From: Nipponacmea schrenckii | Lineage: Eukaryota; Mollusca; Gastropoda; Lottiidae | Length of the DNA: 64,000 bases | Assembly: GCA_030562195.1 (NCBI GenBank) | Contig: JAUJPP010000007.1 | Coordinates: 20,333,769 to 20,397,768 of the forward strand | Reading direction: 5' to 3' | Made by a program: the position numbers and the translations under genes | The notes under the pieces: model-generated | Database searches by the model: none | Told to the model about the DNA's origin: nothing | What the model saw: only the letters and a program-made list of their open reading frames with translations | Part shown: positions 1 to 14,200 of the stretch, piece by piece | How the letters are laid out: every line of letters starts with the position of its first letter | Numbering within the stretch: the stretch's first letter is position 1

Positions 1-970
1 GTTTGTATATATAATTTACAGTGATATCTGTAGATAAATACTCAAATCATGAGAAATAAAAAAGTTCATGTATAGGATATATTTGTATGTTTATTTTAGT
101 AGAAATTTCCCTATCATTATTATATTTCACATTTATCAACAATTTCCTATTCTTTTATTAAAATATTTTGTAATTTTCTGAAGGTTTATCATATATAGAG
201 ATAAACAATGGATTGTAATATCATCTTTTAGATAACCATGGTATTTCCACATGGCCATCAAGCTAAATTTAATTTGCACATAAACCATACTTTTGCACCT
301 TTTTGCCAATTGCTGTGATTTTCCTTAAGATAACAAATGTTTTTATGTCATTCGGAGAGAATTCAGAAGTTAGTTATTGTAAGAATGAAAAAAAAACTGA
401 TAAAAATATATTTTGTTTAAGTGGAAAAGCAATTCAATTGTTATCATCTAATTGAGAAAATGATGTTTACGTTATTTAAAGTATATTTATACTATTTTTT
501 TGGGACAAAAAAAGGCACATAACATATGCAATTATAATTTTAATTTAGGCTTGTGGTAATGCAATAATGTAAAAATTATTTAGAATGATAAGTTTATATT
601 TGTTTATATTAAGTTACAGATGATGTTATGTAACTATTTCTCTCTCTGTTACCAAATGGAAGTATATAATATTTATATTAAGAGTGTACATTGTAATAAC
701 TATGATGATATGACAGGTGGATAATGGATGGTCTTGTAGCAGTGTGATACACAGATTATATGAATGCCTTATATTTGGTTGAGTTGTAGTAGGATTGGTT
801 GCTGGTGTGGTTTTCTTTGTGGTGTCAATTGTTTGGTTGTGTGGTCCTCTGTGGTGTTAATTAGATGAGTGGCACATGGAGGCACACAATTTTCTGTTTT
901 TTTTATGTGGGTTGGTGGTTCATTATAAGTCTGGCTTTGTTGTCCGTTATTGTTGTGTTGGCTATACACC
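1..970. other. No gene recognised (left edge)
   Basis: AT-rich sequence with no exon, RNA gene or element that I can support. The short reading frames here have no family resemblance and no paired splice signals. It could be intergenic or a 3' untranslated region of a gene to the left. Confidence 0.5.
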
Positions 971-1820
971 GTTCAGTTCACAGTGGTGTTGTTATTCAGG
1001 TCTTCACTTTACAGTCGTATTAGGTGTTAAGTTCACAGTGTTATTGTTATTTAGATTTTTAGTTCACAGTGCTGTTGTTAATTTAAGTGTTTAGTTCACT
1101 GTGGTTCAGATGTTAAGTTCATAGTGTTGTTATTTAGGTGTTCACATCACAGTGGTATTATTATTCAGATGTTCACATCACTGTGGTGTTGTGTTTTAGG
1201 TGCTCAGTTCACAGTGTTATTGTGTTTTAGGTGTTTAGTTCACAGTGGTGTTGTGTTTTAGGTGCTCAGTTCACAGTGGTATTGTGTTTTAGGTGTTTAG
1301 TTCACAGTGGTGTTGTGTTTTAGGTGCTCAGTTCACAGTGTTATTTTGTTTTAGGTGTTCAGTTTACAGTGGTATTGTGTTTTAGGTGTTCAGTTCACAG
1401 TGGTATTGTGTTTTAGGTGTTCAGTTCACAGTGGTATTGTGTTTTAGGTGTTCAGTTCACAGTGGTATTGTGTTTTAGGTGCTCAGTTCACGGGTGGTAT
1501 TGTGTTTTAGGGTGCTCAGTTTACAGTGGTATTGTGTATTAGATGTTCAGTTTACAGTGGTATTGTGTTTTAGGTGTTCAGTTCACAGTGGTATTGTGTT
1601 TTAGGTGCTCAGTTCACAGTGGTATTGTGTTTTAGGTGCTCAGTTTACAGTGGTATTGTGTATTAGATGTTCAGTTTACAGTGGTATTGTGTTTTAGGTG
1701 CTCAGTTCACAGTGGTATTAAGTTTTAGGTGCTCAGTTCACAGTGGTATTGTGCTTTAGGTGCTCAGTTCACAGTGGTATTGTGTTTTAGGTGCTCAGTT
1801 CACAGTGGTATTATTCAGAT
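971..1820. repeat. 31-bp minisatellite, about 27 copies
   Basis: A tandem array with a 31-bp period; a typical unit reads TTCACAGTGGTATTGTG followed by TTTTAGGTGCTCAG. The left copies are more diverged and the copies from about 1200 to 1800 are nearly identical, which points to recent expansion there. Each unit contains TTTTAG|GTG, which resembles a 3' splice site on the + strand. Short open frames across the array are by-products of the repeat. Confidence 0.95.
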
Positions 1821-4800
1821 GTAATTTACAAGGGTTGTTTGCTGAGGTAGTATTTGGGAAAGTTGATCACCAATACATTATTTCTTGTGTGAACTTCCAT
1901 TGCAGCTTTGTTGCTAAACTATGGATTTTATCTTTTGAATCGTAATAGAGGAAGGTGTATGTCATATCCATTCATCCAACAGCAGATGGAAATCCTACCA
2001 TGTATAACTTTTATCATTGCAATCATATTTTATAGTGTATAACATTAAAGGGCTGTTTTAAATTTTATGACATTGGTGAAATTTCTCACAAAGTTACTGT
2101 CTAATTTCAAGCCTCATGTAATATAAGAATATTAATGGTGCATGTCTTAGTTTTCAAGAAAAAGTAAAATAAGTCTGTGTTTAAAATAGGAAAAAAAAGA
2201 AAAGAAAAATGAAAGTCAATTTATTATTGTGTTGTAAACGGAAATGAGATGTATTACAAAATAATATATTTGTGATTTTTATCTGTAAAAAAAAAAAATG
2301 TTTTCCATTTTCTGATGGTCATATGGTTGTTTAAATCATTAAAATACATTTATTAAAAAAGTCTTTTTAAAGATCAGTCATTAAAAATTCTTAATAATAC
2401 ATGTAGGAATATTATTTACTATTTTCATTGATATTGGAGTTTGATGTGAACAGATATCTCAAATTTTGCCACTGCATAAAAAACCTGCTGTCAGAATCTT
2501 CTGTCTTCAACGTGAATGCTGAATATTCATTTGACAGTCATTCTTCAATGTTATATTTAAGCTCTTTAGTATTAAATGGTAGTCTGCATATATTTAAAAA
2601 ACAAATTTTAGTTCAGGTATGTTACATACTGGCATTTCAAAATCTTTTCTATGGATATTTGAAACCAAACCAACTATTGTACTGTACTGAGCAATACCTA
2701 CCATCAATCCTGTAGTCAGAAATAACTGAGTTAATTTACAAGAACATGAATGAAAGAATAATTTATCATGTTCCACTGTCAACTACTTCATTTAATTAAT
2801 TTTATAAATGTCAATTACAGCACAAAAATACGATTTATCTGTTGCTAAACATGGCTGAAATTGTTTTCAACATACATTTAATTCAAACAATCATATTGTA
2901 CGTTGTGAAATAAGATATATTTTTACCTTTACATATCATTTATTCTCTCTTCAACTAAATAATTGACACCAGGGCTGTTGATGAGACTTCTGTTGCCAGA
3001 CCAATTTAATTAGAAATTCCAAGCTTTATTTCCTTATGCAGAATATACTTTGCTCGAGATTTACTGGGAATGATTGGTGCACTAAAGTTAAACCACAGTA
3101 CCAGAGTTGAGCAGAATTCATTGTTTTCTCATGAGGTTCATCTGAAACCTTAGAACCCATACAAACATTTGATAATAAAATGTTTTATTTGGTTTGTGAA
3201 GAACCATCACTAAGTTTATCAATTATAAAACAAGAATTATAATAACTATTGGGGTTAAATTTTGTTTATTACTTAAACAATGGTACTAAAATACCACAGC
3301 ATAATCTGGCTTATTATATTGACTATGGTATCAATTATCCTAGCTGTTGTTATATTCAGGTATTATGATGTATCTATTATTAAATATATTCTGACAAGTT
3401 TCTCTCAATTACCAGAATAATTTCAGCTTTTAACAGAATTACTCCATAGATAAATCTTAACTATGCCTTGTTCTGACTGACAGCAACAAGTTCTCACAGT
3501 CAGATTTATCACTATCTGCCAACAGCTCTACAACCAAATTGAAAATATTCCTTAAACTCATACATTTGGCCTGACAGAACCTTTTTTGTTGCTAGTAGAA
3601 ATTTTGAAATCAATAAAACAGGATGGTAAAAACATTAATTCAGTTGTCTTGTTGCCTAAAGTTGATTTGTTAATGATTTGAAATGCAATTCCCCCAGTTG
3701 ACAGAGTGATGGTAAAAAATGGTTGTTAACAATGCTAGTTATAATGATATTCCACATTTTGGTTCCTGTATAATTTACTATGGAATGATATTCAGTTTTC
3801 ATCTGGTACTATTGAAATTCCTTGACATTATGACACAATGGAATGTCATAATTCATCTCATTTTAAATGTATTATTATAAATTGTGGTGGGTAAATTTTG
3901 AAAATCTTCCTAGTTGACTCATTGCATGGGAAACATTGAGCTAAAAATATCCTATTTTAAACAAAATGATAGTTTCTTTCAAAATCACATGTTGGCAAGT
4001 ATGAACATTTCACTTTGACGTAATTTGAGCAATTTTATTTGACCTGTCCAAATTATTTTTCACAATATGAAGTCACAATCAGATCTAATTTGAAGATGAA
4101 TGATGGTATCTTAACTATTTCTAGAGGCTGCTGCATAATTTCTTGTAACCTGTACAACATCGTGTGGTCTAATATAATTGACTGTTATCATTGTAATTGT
4201 TTTATTCCAAGTGAATCATCACATGAAGAAGTTAACATGTAATATTATTACAATGGTACTCCATCTTATGTCACGCACCATTTCCACACAGAGTATTATC
4301 ATCTTACGCTGGAAGCTATCAATTCCATGTTCTTTCTTTACAATAATCTATCAGATTCTCCAAACTCTCTTTCGAATTTGATGGAACTAAAAAAAAGGCA
4401 AGAGAACAAAGCGTAAACTGAAAAGCAAAAAAAGTTTTTAAGACAAATTAGTGCTGGAATTAACAAAAATTGAAGCAGTGAGTTCAGTGCGCAATATTAG
4501 AAAAATCATAACCATATAGAAAGCGCGGCACAAAAAGTTAGATATGAGTTTATGTTTGTTAACCTGGATCATTTTTGACATTTTTTCGAAGGTAGGGTAG
4601 AACTCCCCCCCCCTCTCCCCTGCCTTCACCCCAAGTAATGATATAATTGTTGCCTACATTGACAGTCATGTTTTTAAAACGTCATCAATACCTGAATGTG
4701 TCATAGAAAATTCTATCTTTATTAGATATTGACAGAATATTCATAAAGGGAAGATTTCCATCTTGACATTAAATATTCACTAACAAACAATCAAATAATA

Positions 4801-5282
4801 CCTGAATCAATCAGTACAATTCCTGCTGGAGTAAAAGATGAAGTAGATACTTCACAATGAGGATTTTATTTTCTAGTAGTCTTCAACTATCACAACCATA
4901 TTATTCAAGTGATAATATTGAAATGTGCAATGTATCTGTGTGTGTTCTTATTCCCTGCAGGCATGAACTTGTTTTTTACTTTGATTTTTTTGAATTTTTT
5001 TATGAAATTTTCATCTTGGTGAATCAAAAATAGGAACCAGAAAATCACAATTTAAGACTATTTATAATATATCACTGTCTACGAATTAAAGATAACTTGT
5101 ATATATTTGTACTTCTGCATTTGTTCCACAAGACAAGTGAAATTTCTGCACAAGTCAAGTCAATTAATCTGAGTAGATTATTTGAAAATTTGTAGTAGGA
5201 GAATTATATTGATTCATGAGCACTGAAAGATGAGACGATTGCAATAAAATTGTTTTAAAAGTTCCCATTTTTCTGATTTCAG
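1821..5282. other. No gene recognised; missing first exon of the CUB gene may lie here
   Basis: The first located exon of the downstream CUB/LDLa gene begins at 5283 in phase 1, so a short upstream exon carrying the ATG and ending one base into a codon must exist. In the paralogue on the - strand that exon has only 31 coding bases. I could not choose one candidate in this stretch. An open frame at 2428-2715 is followed by a GTATGT donor-like site but has no recognisable protein similarity. Confidence 0.4.
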
Positions 5283-8200
5283 GTTCATGTAATTGGTTGC
5301 CGATTTTCATACTAATTTCACACATACAAGCTCTACGAAATGGCATTGATAGAGGTAAGCTTATTATATTTTATTTTTCTACATTGAGACATTGGCAAAT
5401 TGTAAGCCAGCCATTGGTAAATTACATGTATGCTATTGATAGCCTATGGGTTAAATTGTCCCTAAAGCCTTTCATCCAATTTGATTCTACAAGATTAGTC
5501 TGAATTCAAGCTTCTGGAACTACAGTTTTTTTATGAAAATAAGCATTAATAGTTATCTTTAAACCATTGATACAAGATAATACCCTACCTGATATCTGGA
5601 TTTAAATTGATTGCTCCTGTTGGCTTTATGAGGCTTACATGTTTAAACAAAAGTTTTAACATCACAAAATGTTATTTTTCACAAATCCTCAAGGATATTA
5701 TCTGGATTAACTGTTAAAAGGACTATAAGTCAAGTTAATACAGTTTGTATTATTTTAGATTATTTAATGTATAATTTACTTCATATGTTTTAAAATATAA
5801 GATTTTGCTGAATGCAAATTAACAATTTTGCAGTTATTGACTCCTTCTGGACAATTAATCAATTGATGATTTTTTACATTTCAGGGCCAATCAGTTGTGA
5901 GAAGGGACAGAGTGAAAGAAAAATTTGGGTAGAAAAGGGTGATTCTGGGGAGATATTGTCACCCTCCTACCCAGCTAATTATTCAGTAGATTTATATAGT
6001 TCTTGGTGTCAAATAGAAATAAAGTCCTGTAGTACGTGTAAAATAGAACTTCAATTTATAGATATTATATTTCCTACATGTGATGAGAAGGGAGGACAGG
6101 GACTGAATAAGTCTAACAAGATATGCATTCCAGGGTAAGTAGTGATATATTTAAACCTGTCTTGATATAGTGTTGTTAAAAGGGACTTGGGCTAAATATT
6201 GAGTGATATAGTTGTGGTTATAAAAGTATAAACTTAATATAGTATGGTTTCTACCAGCAGATAAAGTTAAATCAAAGCTGTCAAAGCACTTTTCAGAAAT
6301 AAAATCCAATATCTTATTCTCCTGCAATTGAACAAAAAACTGCCATGGAAGTGTAAACTGTTGTCACACCAAATCTTTATTAACATTTCCAGGCAGTTAT
6401 AACTGATACCTATACATCCTGGTGATATCAAGGTATTAGTGGAATGTGTCAGATTTAACTCAGAAGTGTTGCCTAGTCAACAACCAAATGAGCTTGATTT
6501 TTATAGAATTCTGTTTTACATCATGTTTTTCTTGTATTTACAGCTGTGATCATTTACATTTACATGAAGTAGATTATCCATACAATAAAATAACACATAG
6601 AAATTATCATCATGGTCAACAGAAGTATTTATCTATATCATCTAATTTACGTTTATACCATTGTATGTCTAATACATCTACAGTCAATACACCTAGAAAA
6701 TTTAAAATACACTTTCAAATATTAGGTAAGTTAATGTATGATCTTAGAAGATGAAGAAAACCTTAGTTGCTGACATTGATGACACCTTAATCACAATGTC
6801 AAATTTTAATTCTGTTTTCTTTATAAAGTTTGCTCAAATTTATAGAAACTTCAAAATCACCAAAATCCATCAACATGCGTCCCTGATTGATTTTTTTAAT
6901 TTAACTGTTTAATTTTTAAAGGTCAAAAACTATTAGGGCAATTGCTTAACAATTAGTATGTTCCATTTTTAATTAACCATTTTAAAACAAATGTGAAAGG
7001 TGATGAAATAGATACATAGATGTATTGTATTGTATATGTTATGTAATTTTCTACAAATTAAAATTTTGCAATAAAATGATGCTGTAAGATGAATAATTCT
7101 TACAATAAAAGGGTTCCAGAGCATCTAAAAGATAATTATCACTTTAAATCTGTGATATCTATTAAATTATCACCAATATCAAGATATCTGTTATGAGGAA
7201 TTGTGTTGTTGTCCTTAACAGATGTTAAGTACAATATGATATTAACGTTATAAGTTGATAACAGCTGTAGATTGCAGTTGATATCAGATCTGAAACTTGC
7301 TATCTGAATTGTATTCAAGTTTGGCTTTAATATACTCATTATTGCATAGTTTTTGTCATATTTATCTGATGCCAGTTTCAATTTTTATACAGTTTATTTT
7401 CATGTAGAAGAATGAAATATATCATAGTTTTAACATATAGTTACGACACTCAATATGTATATTCTCTTGAATATATGCATAATTCGGTTACAATAAACTC
7501 TATCCATGAAGGCCTTTATCAATGACTATGTATGATTCTTCATTGTAGATAAATATGAGTTAAAGGTTGGTCATGTTGATGAAAATTTAGGTGCTAGTGT
7601 AGGATGGGTGAAGTCTCCTAACTTTCCTAATGGTTATGCCATGAATGGAGAAACTTTTTCTTTTTTATTACAAAATCTTGATCCATATGGTCATGTACGG
7701 GTAGTTTTTGATGATTGGGATATTGCACCAAATAGCCAAGTTAAAGTAAGTACAAAATATGGTAGATTGTAATATTAGATTTTAATAGCTCTTTTACCCT
7801 TTTCGTCATTCTAAATTCTTATCACACCCTTTATAGTGGCAGTACATCAGATAGCAGCATAAAATATTAACACAGCAAACTTGTGTACCTTAATTCATAG
7901 TGACAGAATTACTTGATTCTCTAAGTACACATGTATTGTGTGTGGCCATTGAAATATTACAGGCACAGATGTGCTCATCCAGCTTCTGAAAGAACAGGTT
8001 AACATCGATGAGACATTTTTTAAATGGTGGCAATTTGAATGCCATTTTGCTGATTTCTGTCTGTGGTTCTCTGAAACATAGTTGTAGATGAACTTATTTT
8101 GATTCTTATTAAGTATTATATGGTTATTTCATTGGGAATATTGTCTTCATTACCAAGCTATTTCTTATGTAAACATTACTAATACTCACCAATACTCAAA

Positions 8201-11200
8201 TAATATTATATAACATAATTCCCTTATTCAATTAGCAGTGTAGGATAAGGAGGTGAAATCTTACACTGTAATGGACCATTTGAAATTTACCTGCTTTGAA
8301 AGTGGTTAGAATCTTTAAGTGTTAAGTACGTTGGTTGTTGACTGTGTATGGTAATGGAAGGAACATACACTGTGTTTCCGTTCTATAAGAACTATACAGA
8401 AGACATGAAAAATGTCATTAAAATTTATACAAGTTATGTTAATAGTCAGTTTAAAGAGTGGTGTGAGAAAATGAACAGTATTTTCTTAATGATTATTTTA
8501 AAATGGTCCCCCATGAAGTTAGGAGACAGTAGGTCTCTATCATGGGAGTTAGAATCAGGGTGGATAAGGTTTCTACTGGAGAGGAAATAATGTCAATTAC
8601 ATCCTCCATTATAATACTGGTAACCACTGTGACAATCTCAAATAACAGTTTATGATTTAAACTAAGTAGCTGGAATGATGCTGACACATTTAAACATCTT
8701 AAGACAAGTAATTAAATACAATTAAACTAATGGAAGTATTTATCTTTGAGTGATTTTGTCCCTGTTATTTCATGACTTCTCATTTTATCACTATTATGAT
8801 TATTATTTAGTAAACGTTTCAATACCCTGTCCTATTTAGGGGTGGCCATGTTTCAGATATAACATCCTTATCAGGATTCACTAAAAATGAAATAAATATT
8901 TTCCTTATTGTTATTCATTTTACTTTGAGTGATGACTTGAAAACTGGAATGACAATCTGAAACTAGCCTTTATGAAACACCCCGTGTTGCAAGGATAGAA
9001 AAGGATGAGGACGTAATGCTTAAAATCTTGTTCATTTATCTTCATGTCTATCAAACTATCTGTCTATCTGTAATTGTTTAGACTGAAACTGGTATTAGGT
9101 TACCTGTAATATATATCATGTTAACTTGACATGTTTTTATTATCTCCCTTGTCTGCTCTTCTACATCTTTATAATCAGCTTAAAATAATAGATCTATGTT
9201 AGCTTGAACATTAGACATAGAAACTTTATACATCAGATTTCACACCAGAACAATTAAAATTCTAGGATTTCTTTCTGTAAGATGTGATAAAGAGCTGAGC
9301 CAAAAAAAATTAAGGACTTGACTTTTTTGTTACCTGAAAAAATTAAATGAATCATTACACTTTATATTTTGTGTTGAATTCCTCTCAAATTCACAGACTT
9401 GAGAAAAAAAATAAATTGTTGTTTTTCAATTGTCTTGGAATGATTCTAAAAGAATACTTAGCAGAAGTCTGATTTATCTATATTTTTAGAGTCTTCTAAT
9501 TTGCAGTCAATTTATCAGTGAATGGTCAAAACTGATTTGCACTTCAGAATTCTATTATCTATACCATGGCCATTTACCATTCCATACCATGGCCATTCAC
9601 CATTCCATAGCATGGCCATTTACCATTCCATACCATGGCCATTTACCATTCCATACCATGGCCATTCACCATTCCATATCATGGCCATTTACCTTTCCAT
9701 ACCATGGCCATTTACCATTCCATACCATGGCCATTTACCATTCCATACCATGGCCATTCACCATTCCATATCATGGCCATATACCATTCCATACATGGCC
9801 ATTATACCATTCCATTACCATGGCCATTTACCATTCCATACCATGGCCATTTACCATTCCTTACCATGGCCATTTACCATTCATACATGGCCATTACCAT
9901 TCCATACCATTTAATTTCCTTTTAGTTTTAATCTAAACCATCATTATAGCTATACTCTAAGAGAAGTGCTGAGAAAGATAAGCTTCTTTAAAGTAATGAT
10001 GAAGTCATGAATAAAACTAATGACTGGAAAATTAGCTTTCTCTCAGTTTGAAAAAAACTGCAATTGTATGCAGAAAAAAAGTGAGTAAGGTATTTTAGAG
10101 AAAATCTTCACAATGATGACATGTGAATCAACAAAATAGAAAATGAACAAAAACAACATGTGTAATATGATTGATTTGTACCTTAACTAATGAATATTTT
10201 AGAATTACCAATTCCTAGCAAGTTAAAAACTAAGCTTTCTGTAATTATGTAGATGTTTTTGCCTTGATTTGAAATAACTTTCACAATAATGGTGGAATGT
10301 ATGATTAGGTTTTGAATTGTAAATGTGTACATTTGAAATAAAGTTGTTATTCTGTATATAAATGACTTCTATTTTCATGTTCAATTAACTTGTAGAAAAA
10401 AAAGTAAAATAAAAAGAGAAGGTATACCACTTACAATGATGAGAAGAAATTGTAAGAGAATTATTAAGATGTATAATGTGTTAAATATGTATGAAGACTA
10501 AGATAAGAAATGGTGAGGGGTAAACTATTAACATCTGGCTAATGGAATAATATAATACCCTTTTTACACTATGGGTAATAATGTAAACCTATTTAAATGT
10601 ATTATCAGTGGTCAACCCCCACTATTAAGATAACTGAGTTCTAACAATCCTAAAGCAATTTAAATATATATTTGACTTTTTTCGAAGTCTGGACAGAAAC
10701 TGTAATTTGAATTTGTAAAGAGCTTTTCTTATCTTTATATGTGTATTGTGTATACTATTAGATTTCATTTGCGCCTTTTTAATTTTCAAACCGACATCTG
10801 TGGTGCAGACAATTAAAACTTTCTTCAATAGATTGTAACATTAGTGCCATTATAGTTGATATAGAGTTTGCAATATGCACATCATATTTGGTCTAGAATT
10901 TTTTCTAGAATTCCATTTAGGACCCACCATTGTTTAAGTGGTTATTATTTAAAATAAAAATAGACTGTATGACCAAACATAGTTGGCTAATACAGTAGAA
11001 ACTATTTGAAGAAAACCCTCAAGGGGATTTTCTTGTAGATATTTACTATCATTTTTATATTAATAGTGTGTTGATTAGCTAATTGCCAATAAACTATCAT
11101 CTTGTTTAATCTCACCTATATTTGAAATCATGTTATATTGATACAAAGGCCATTATAAGACCAGATCTGATCAATTAAAAGATTCAGATTTCACAGGAGT

Positions 11201-14200
11201 AGAAATATTTCGGCACTGGTCCGTGTACATGAATGAAATCCTACACAATAGCTTAAAAAAAGTATTGTAAGATACAAAGAAACCAGATGAGGTACTTGCT
11301 AGAAACAAATTGACATTGGATGAAAAATGATGTGATACTTTTAAGTAGGTAGATATATTAATCTCTGATATTTAACAGAGATATTTATCAGACCAACAAC
11401 ATGGTCTCTGTAGGAGCACCTGCTCTGTATGTATTACAATAAGTATGGTAGACTAGAGAGTATTAATAAAAACATGTGTGTTAATAACTGAGATTTAGAT
11501 TTAAATACCGTAATCAGTGTAATGACCACTGGTTCTTCGGCTTAATACCCTCTCCAACACCTGTAGCTAATTATTTATTTTTCTACATCAAAATGTCTAT
11601 TTTATCAATAATAAACTTGTTACCTACGCTTTATAGTTTCCTGTTTTTCTGCCAAATTAGCCACTCAATGGTCCATTCTAAGTAGAACATAAAAAATTCT
11701 GGCCATTTTACTTCGGTTTCAAGTTTTATGTTTCCTTCTCAAGAAGTTTTAATGATGTTGTGAGTTAAATGGAGCCTTCTATTTCTTGTTGTCTTCATTT
11801 TATTGATATTTCTTTAGAAAAATAATCTGTTTTGAAGATTAACTGACAAAGGATGCCATATCCACTAGAATACTTACATACTTAATGTCTTCATTAGTGA
11901 AGTAAGATGTAAAAAGTGGGGTGTAAAATATCATATCATTTCATACAAATTACTTATCTAATTATCATACAGAAGGTGGAAAAAATACCCCAACATTTAC
12001 ACCAGACACAGTTTTACTCTACAAAGAGTTTTTGTCTATATTCAATAAATAAAATATAAATAAAATATGATAGCTTGACAAACTTTTAGATCTAGAAATT
12101 GAACTTTGAGGATAGCAAGGGAATTAATGAGATTTTTCTTGATAACCAAGTACGCCCATTTTTATATTCTCCTGACTGTGTTTCAGATTTCTCTGTACAA
12201 TTGGGAATGTTAATGTTATTTGGGTGGGACAGGAATCATATTAGATTGATTATAACTTTTCATAAGAATCCTAATAATACCATTGTTATTTCTGCATACC
12301 ACCAACAAATTTCTCTCCTAAAATTCTTCAAATTTTTCCCATTGCAGGTTATCAAGGCATCATTGAAAATGAATGTTATCCAAAATTCAGACATTTTCCA
12401 AGTTTCACGTTTTACAGTTCTTGGCATGTTCTTTTAAAGAAAGCAATAAATTAAAAAATGAAGTTTTGTTTTAAATATATATATTTTCAGGTATATGATG
12501 GTTTAAATATAGATTCACCATCATTAGTATTAAATTTGAATAACAGACCAGTTATACTCTCTGAGAGTAATACTATATTTATTGTATTTAATACCGGTAC
12601 TAGTAAATTAAAATGCTGTCAATATTCAGGATTTAAAGCTGCTTACCAATTTGTCTCAGGTAAATAATTCTCATTCTTTTAATGTAAATGTGGCCGTAAA
12701 TTTCATGTGGAAATAATGTGAATTGATCTTTTGAATATTGATAAAAGTTATCAGTAATGGAAATTTTTAATTGCATAATAATTAATCAAGCAACATACAT
12801 CTTTTCTATTAGAAATCTGAGAAGCCATTGGTAATTGGATATGAAAATCACTGATCTATTTCTATAAATCCATTCAACAATTATTAGAAGTCCAAAAACA
12901 CAATTTATACATACACACAGATGACAAGAATTTCTCAACTTGTATATATTTTTTTGCAGAAAAAGTGTGGACAGAGCAGCCTGTAACAGGTAAGCAAGTT
13001 ACAGTTTAGATCAATATTGAGGCATGTGTTATACATTAGTTTCTTCAAATGGATTGTTTTTGGTCTGAACACTTTGATAAAAACAGGAATCCACAATAAG
13101 ATAACAACTCACTACCAAAGTTAAATGTGACATGAAATTTGGACTTGGAGGTTCACTTATTTAAATAAGAACATGATTTAATATATTGATATATTTACAG
13201 ATTGTAGTAAGATATATCCTATGAAATCAGGTGGTACCATTGATTTTTCGGGACTAGCCTCTGCATTTCCAACATATTTTGATTGTGTGTGGATAATAAA
13301 ACGTGAAATTAAAACAGACAATCAACCAGATGGAGTTGTATTAAGAATTGGTGAAGTTCTGTTAGGTGATGGTTAGTAATATAGAGTAAAATCTAGACTG
13401 ACTACTTTCCTCTTGCTGTGTAAATGATATATACAAATGTTACTAGTTATGATGAGGTTTTAGTTTTGGATCACTAAATATTGTGAATGTTCTACAATGT
13501 TTCTATTTGCAATATGGTTTTACCATACAATGAAGGGCTATGCTCATGCCTTAAGTATAATTCAGGTAATGGCAGTCAAGGAGCACCCTTCTTCATGTTG
13601 TGTTTTTGCCGATAGTTGTTGAGAATGTTTTATTATTGTAGACTAAATACATTATAGTTATAAATGTTTTATTATTGTAGGTTGGATACAGAAGAGTTAA
13701 ATGCATTGTATAATTGTAGGTTGGATACAGAAGAGTTAAATGCATTGTATAATTGTAGGTTGGATACAGTATAGTTAAATGCATTCTATAATTGTAGGTT
13801 GGATAGAGTATAGTTAAATGAGTTCTATAATTGTAGGTTGGATACAGTATAGTAAAAGTAATAATTTAGAGATAAGAGAAGGTGTGACATCAGAAGGAAA
13901 GTTACTAGATAGATATACCTATGAAAATCTAAGTGATGTTAGTCCTATATCTACTACTAGTAATGGTTTCTATATTAGACTACGTGGTTCTTTCTACAGT
14001 ACCGATAAATTAAATTTTATTTATACAACTTATAAAAATGTTACACAAGGTAAGTGATCATCAGACATCTTGAATTTTATTCATTTCAGTTATTGTATAA
14101 AACATTAGTGAAATTTTAAATGTTACATTGGACGCACACTTTGCTGTTGATCATCATGATTCAAATTCAAACACCAAGACATGAAAACATTTTCCCCTTT

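Noticed and set aside
2428..2715. Open frame followed by a GTATGT donor-like site as a first exon
   Set aside because: No family resemblance, no signal peptide, and the phase at the donor does not fit the next known exon.
9522..9936. Three overlapping open frames of 96-130 codons
   Set aside because: They arise from the 23-bp minisatellite, which lacks stops in all forward frames. The peptides are the same repeat read in different phases.
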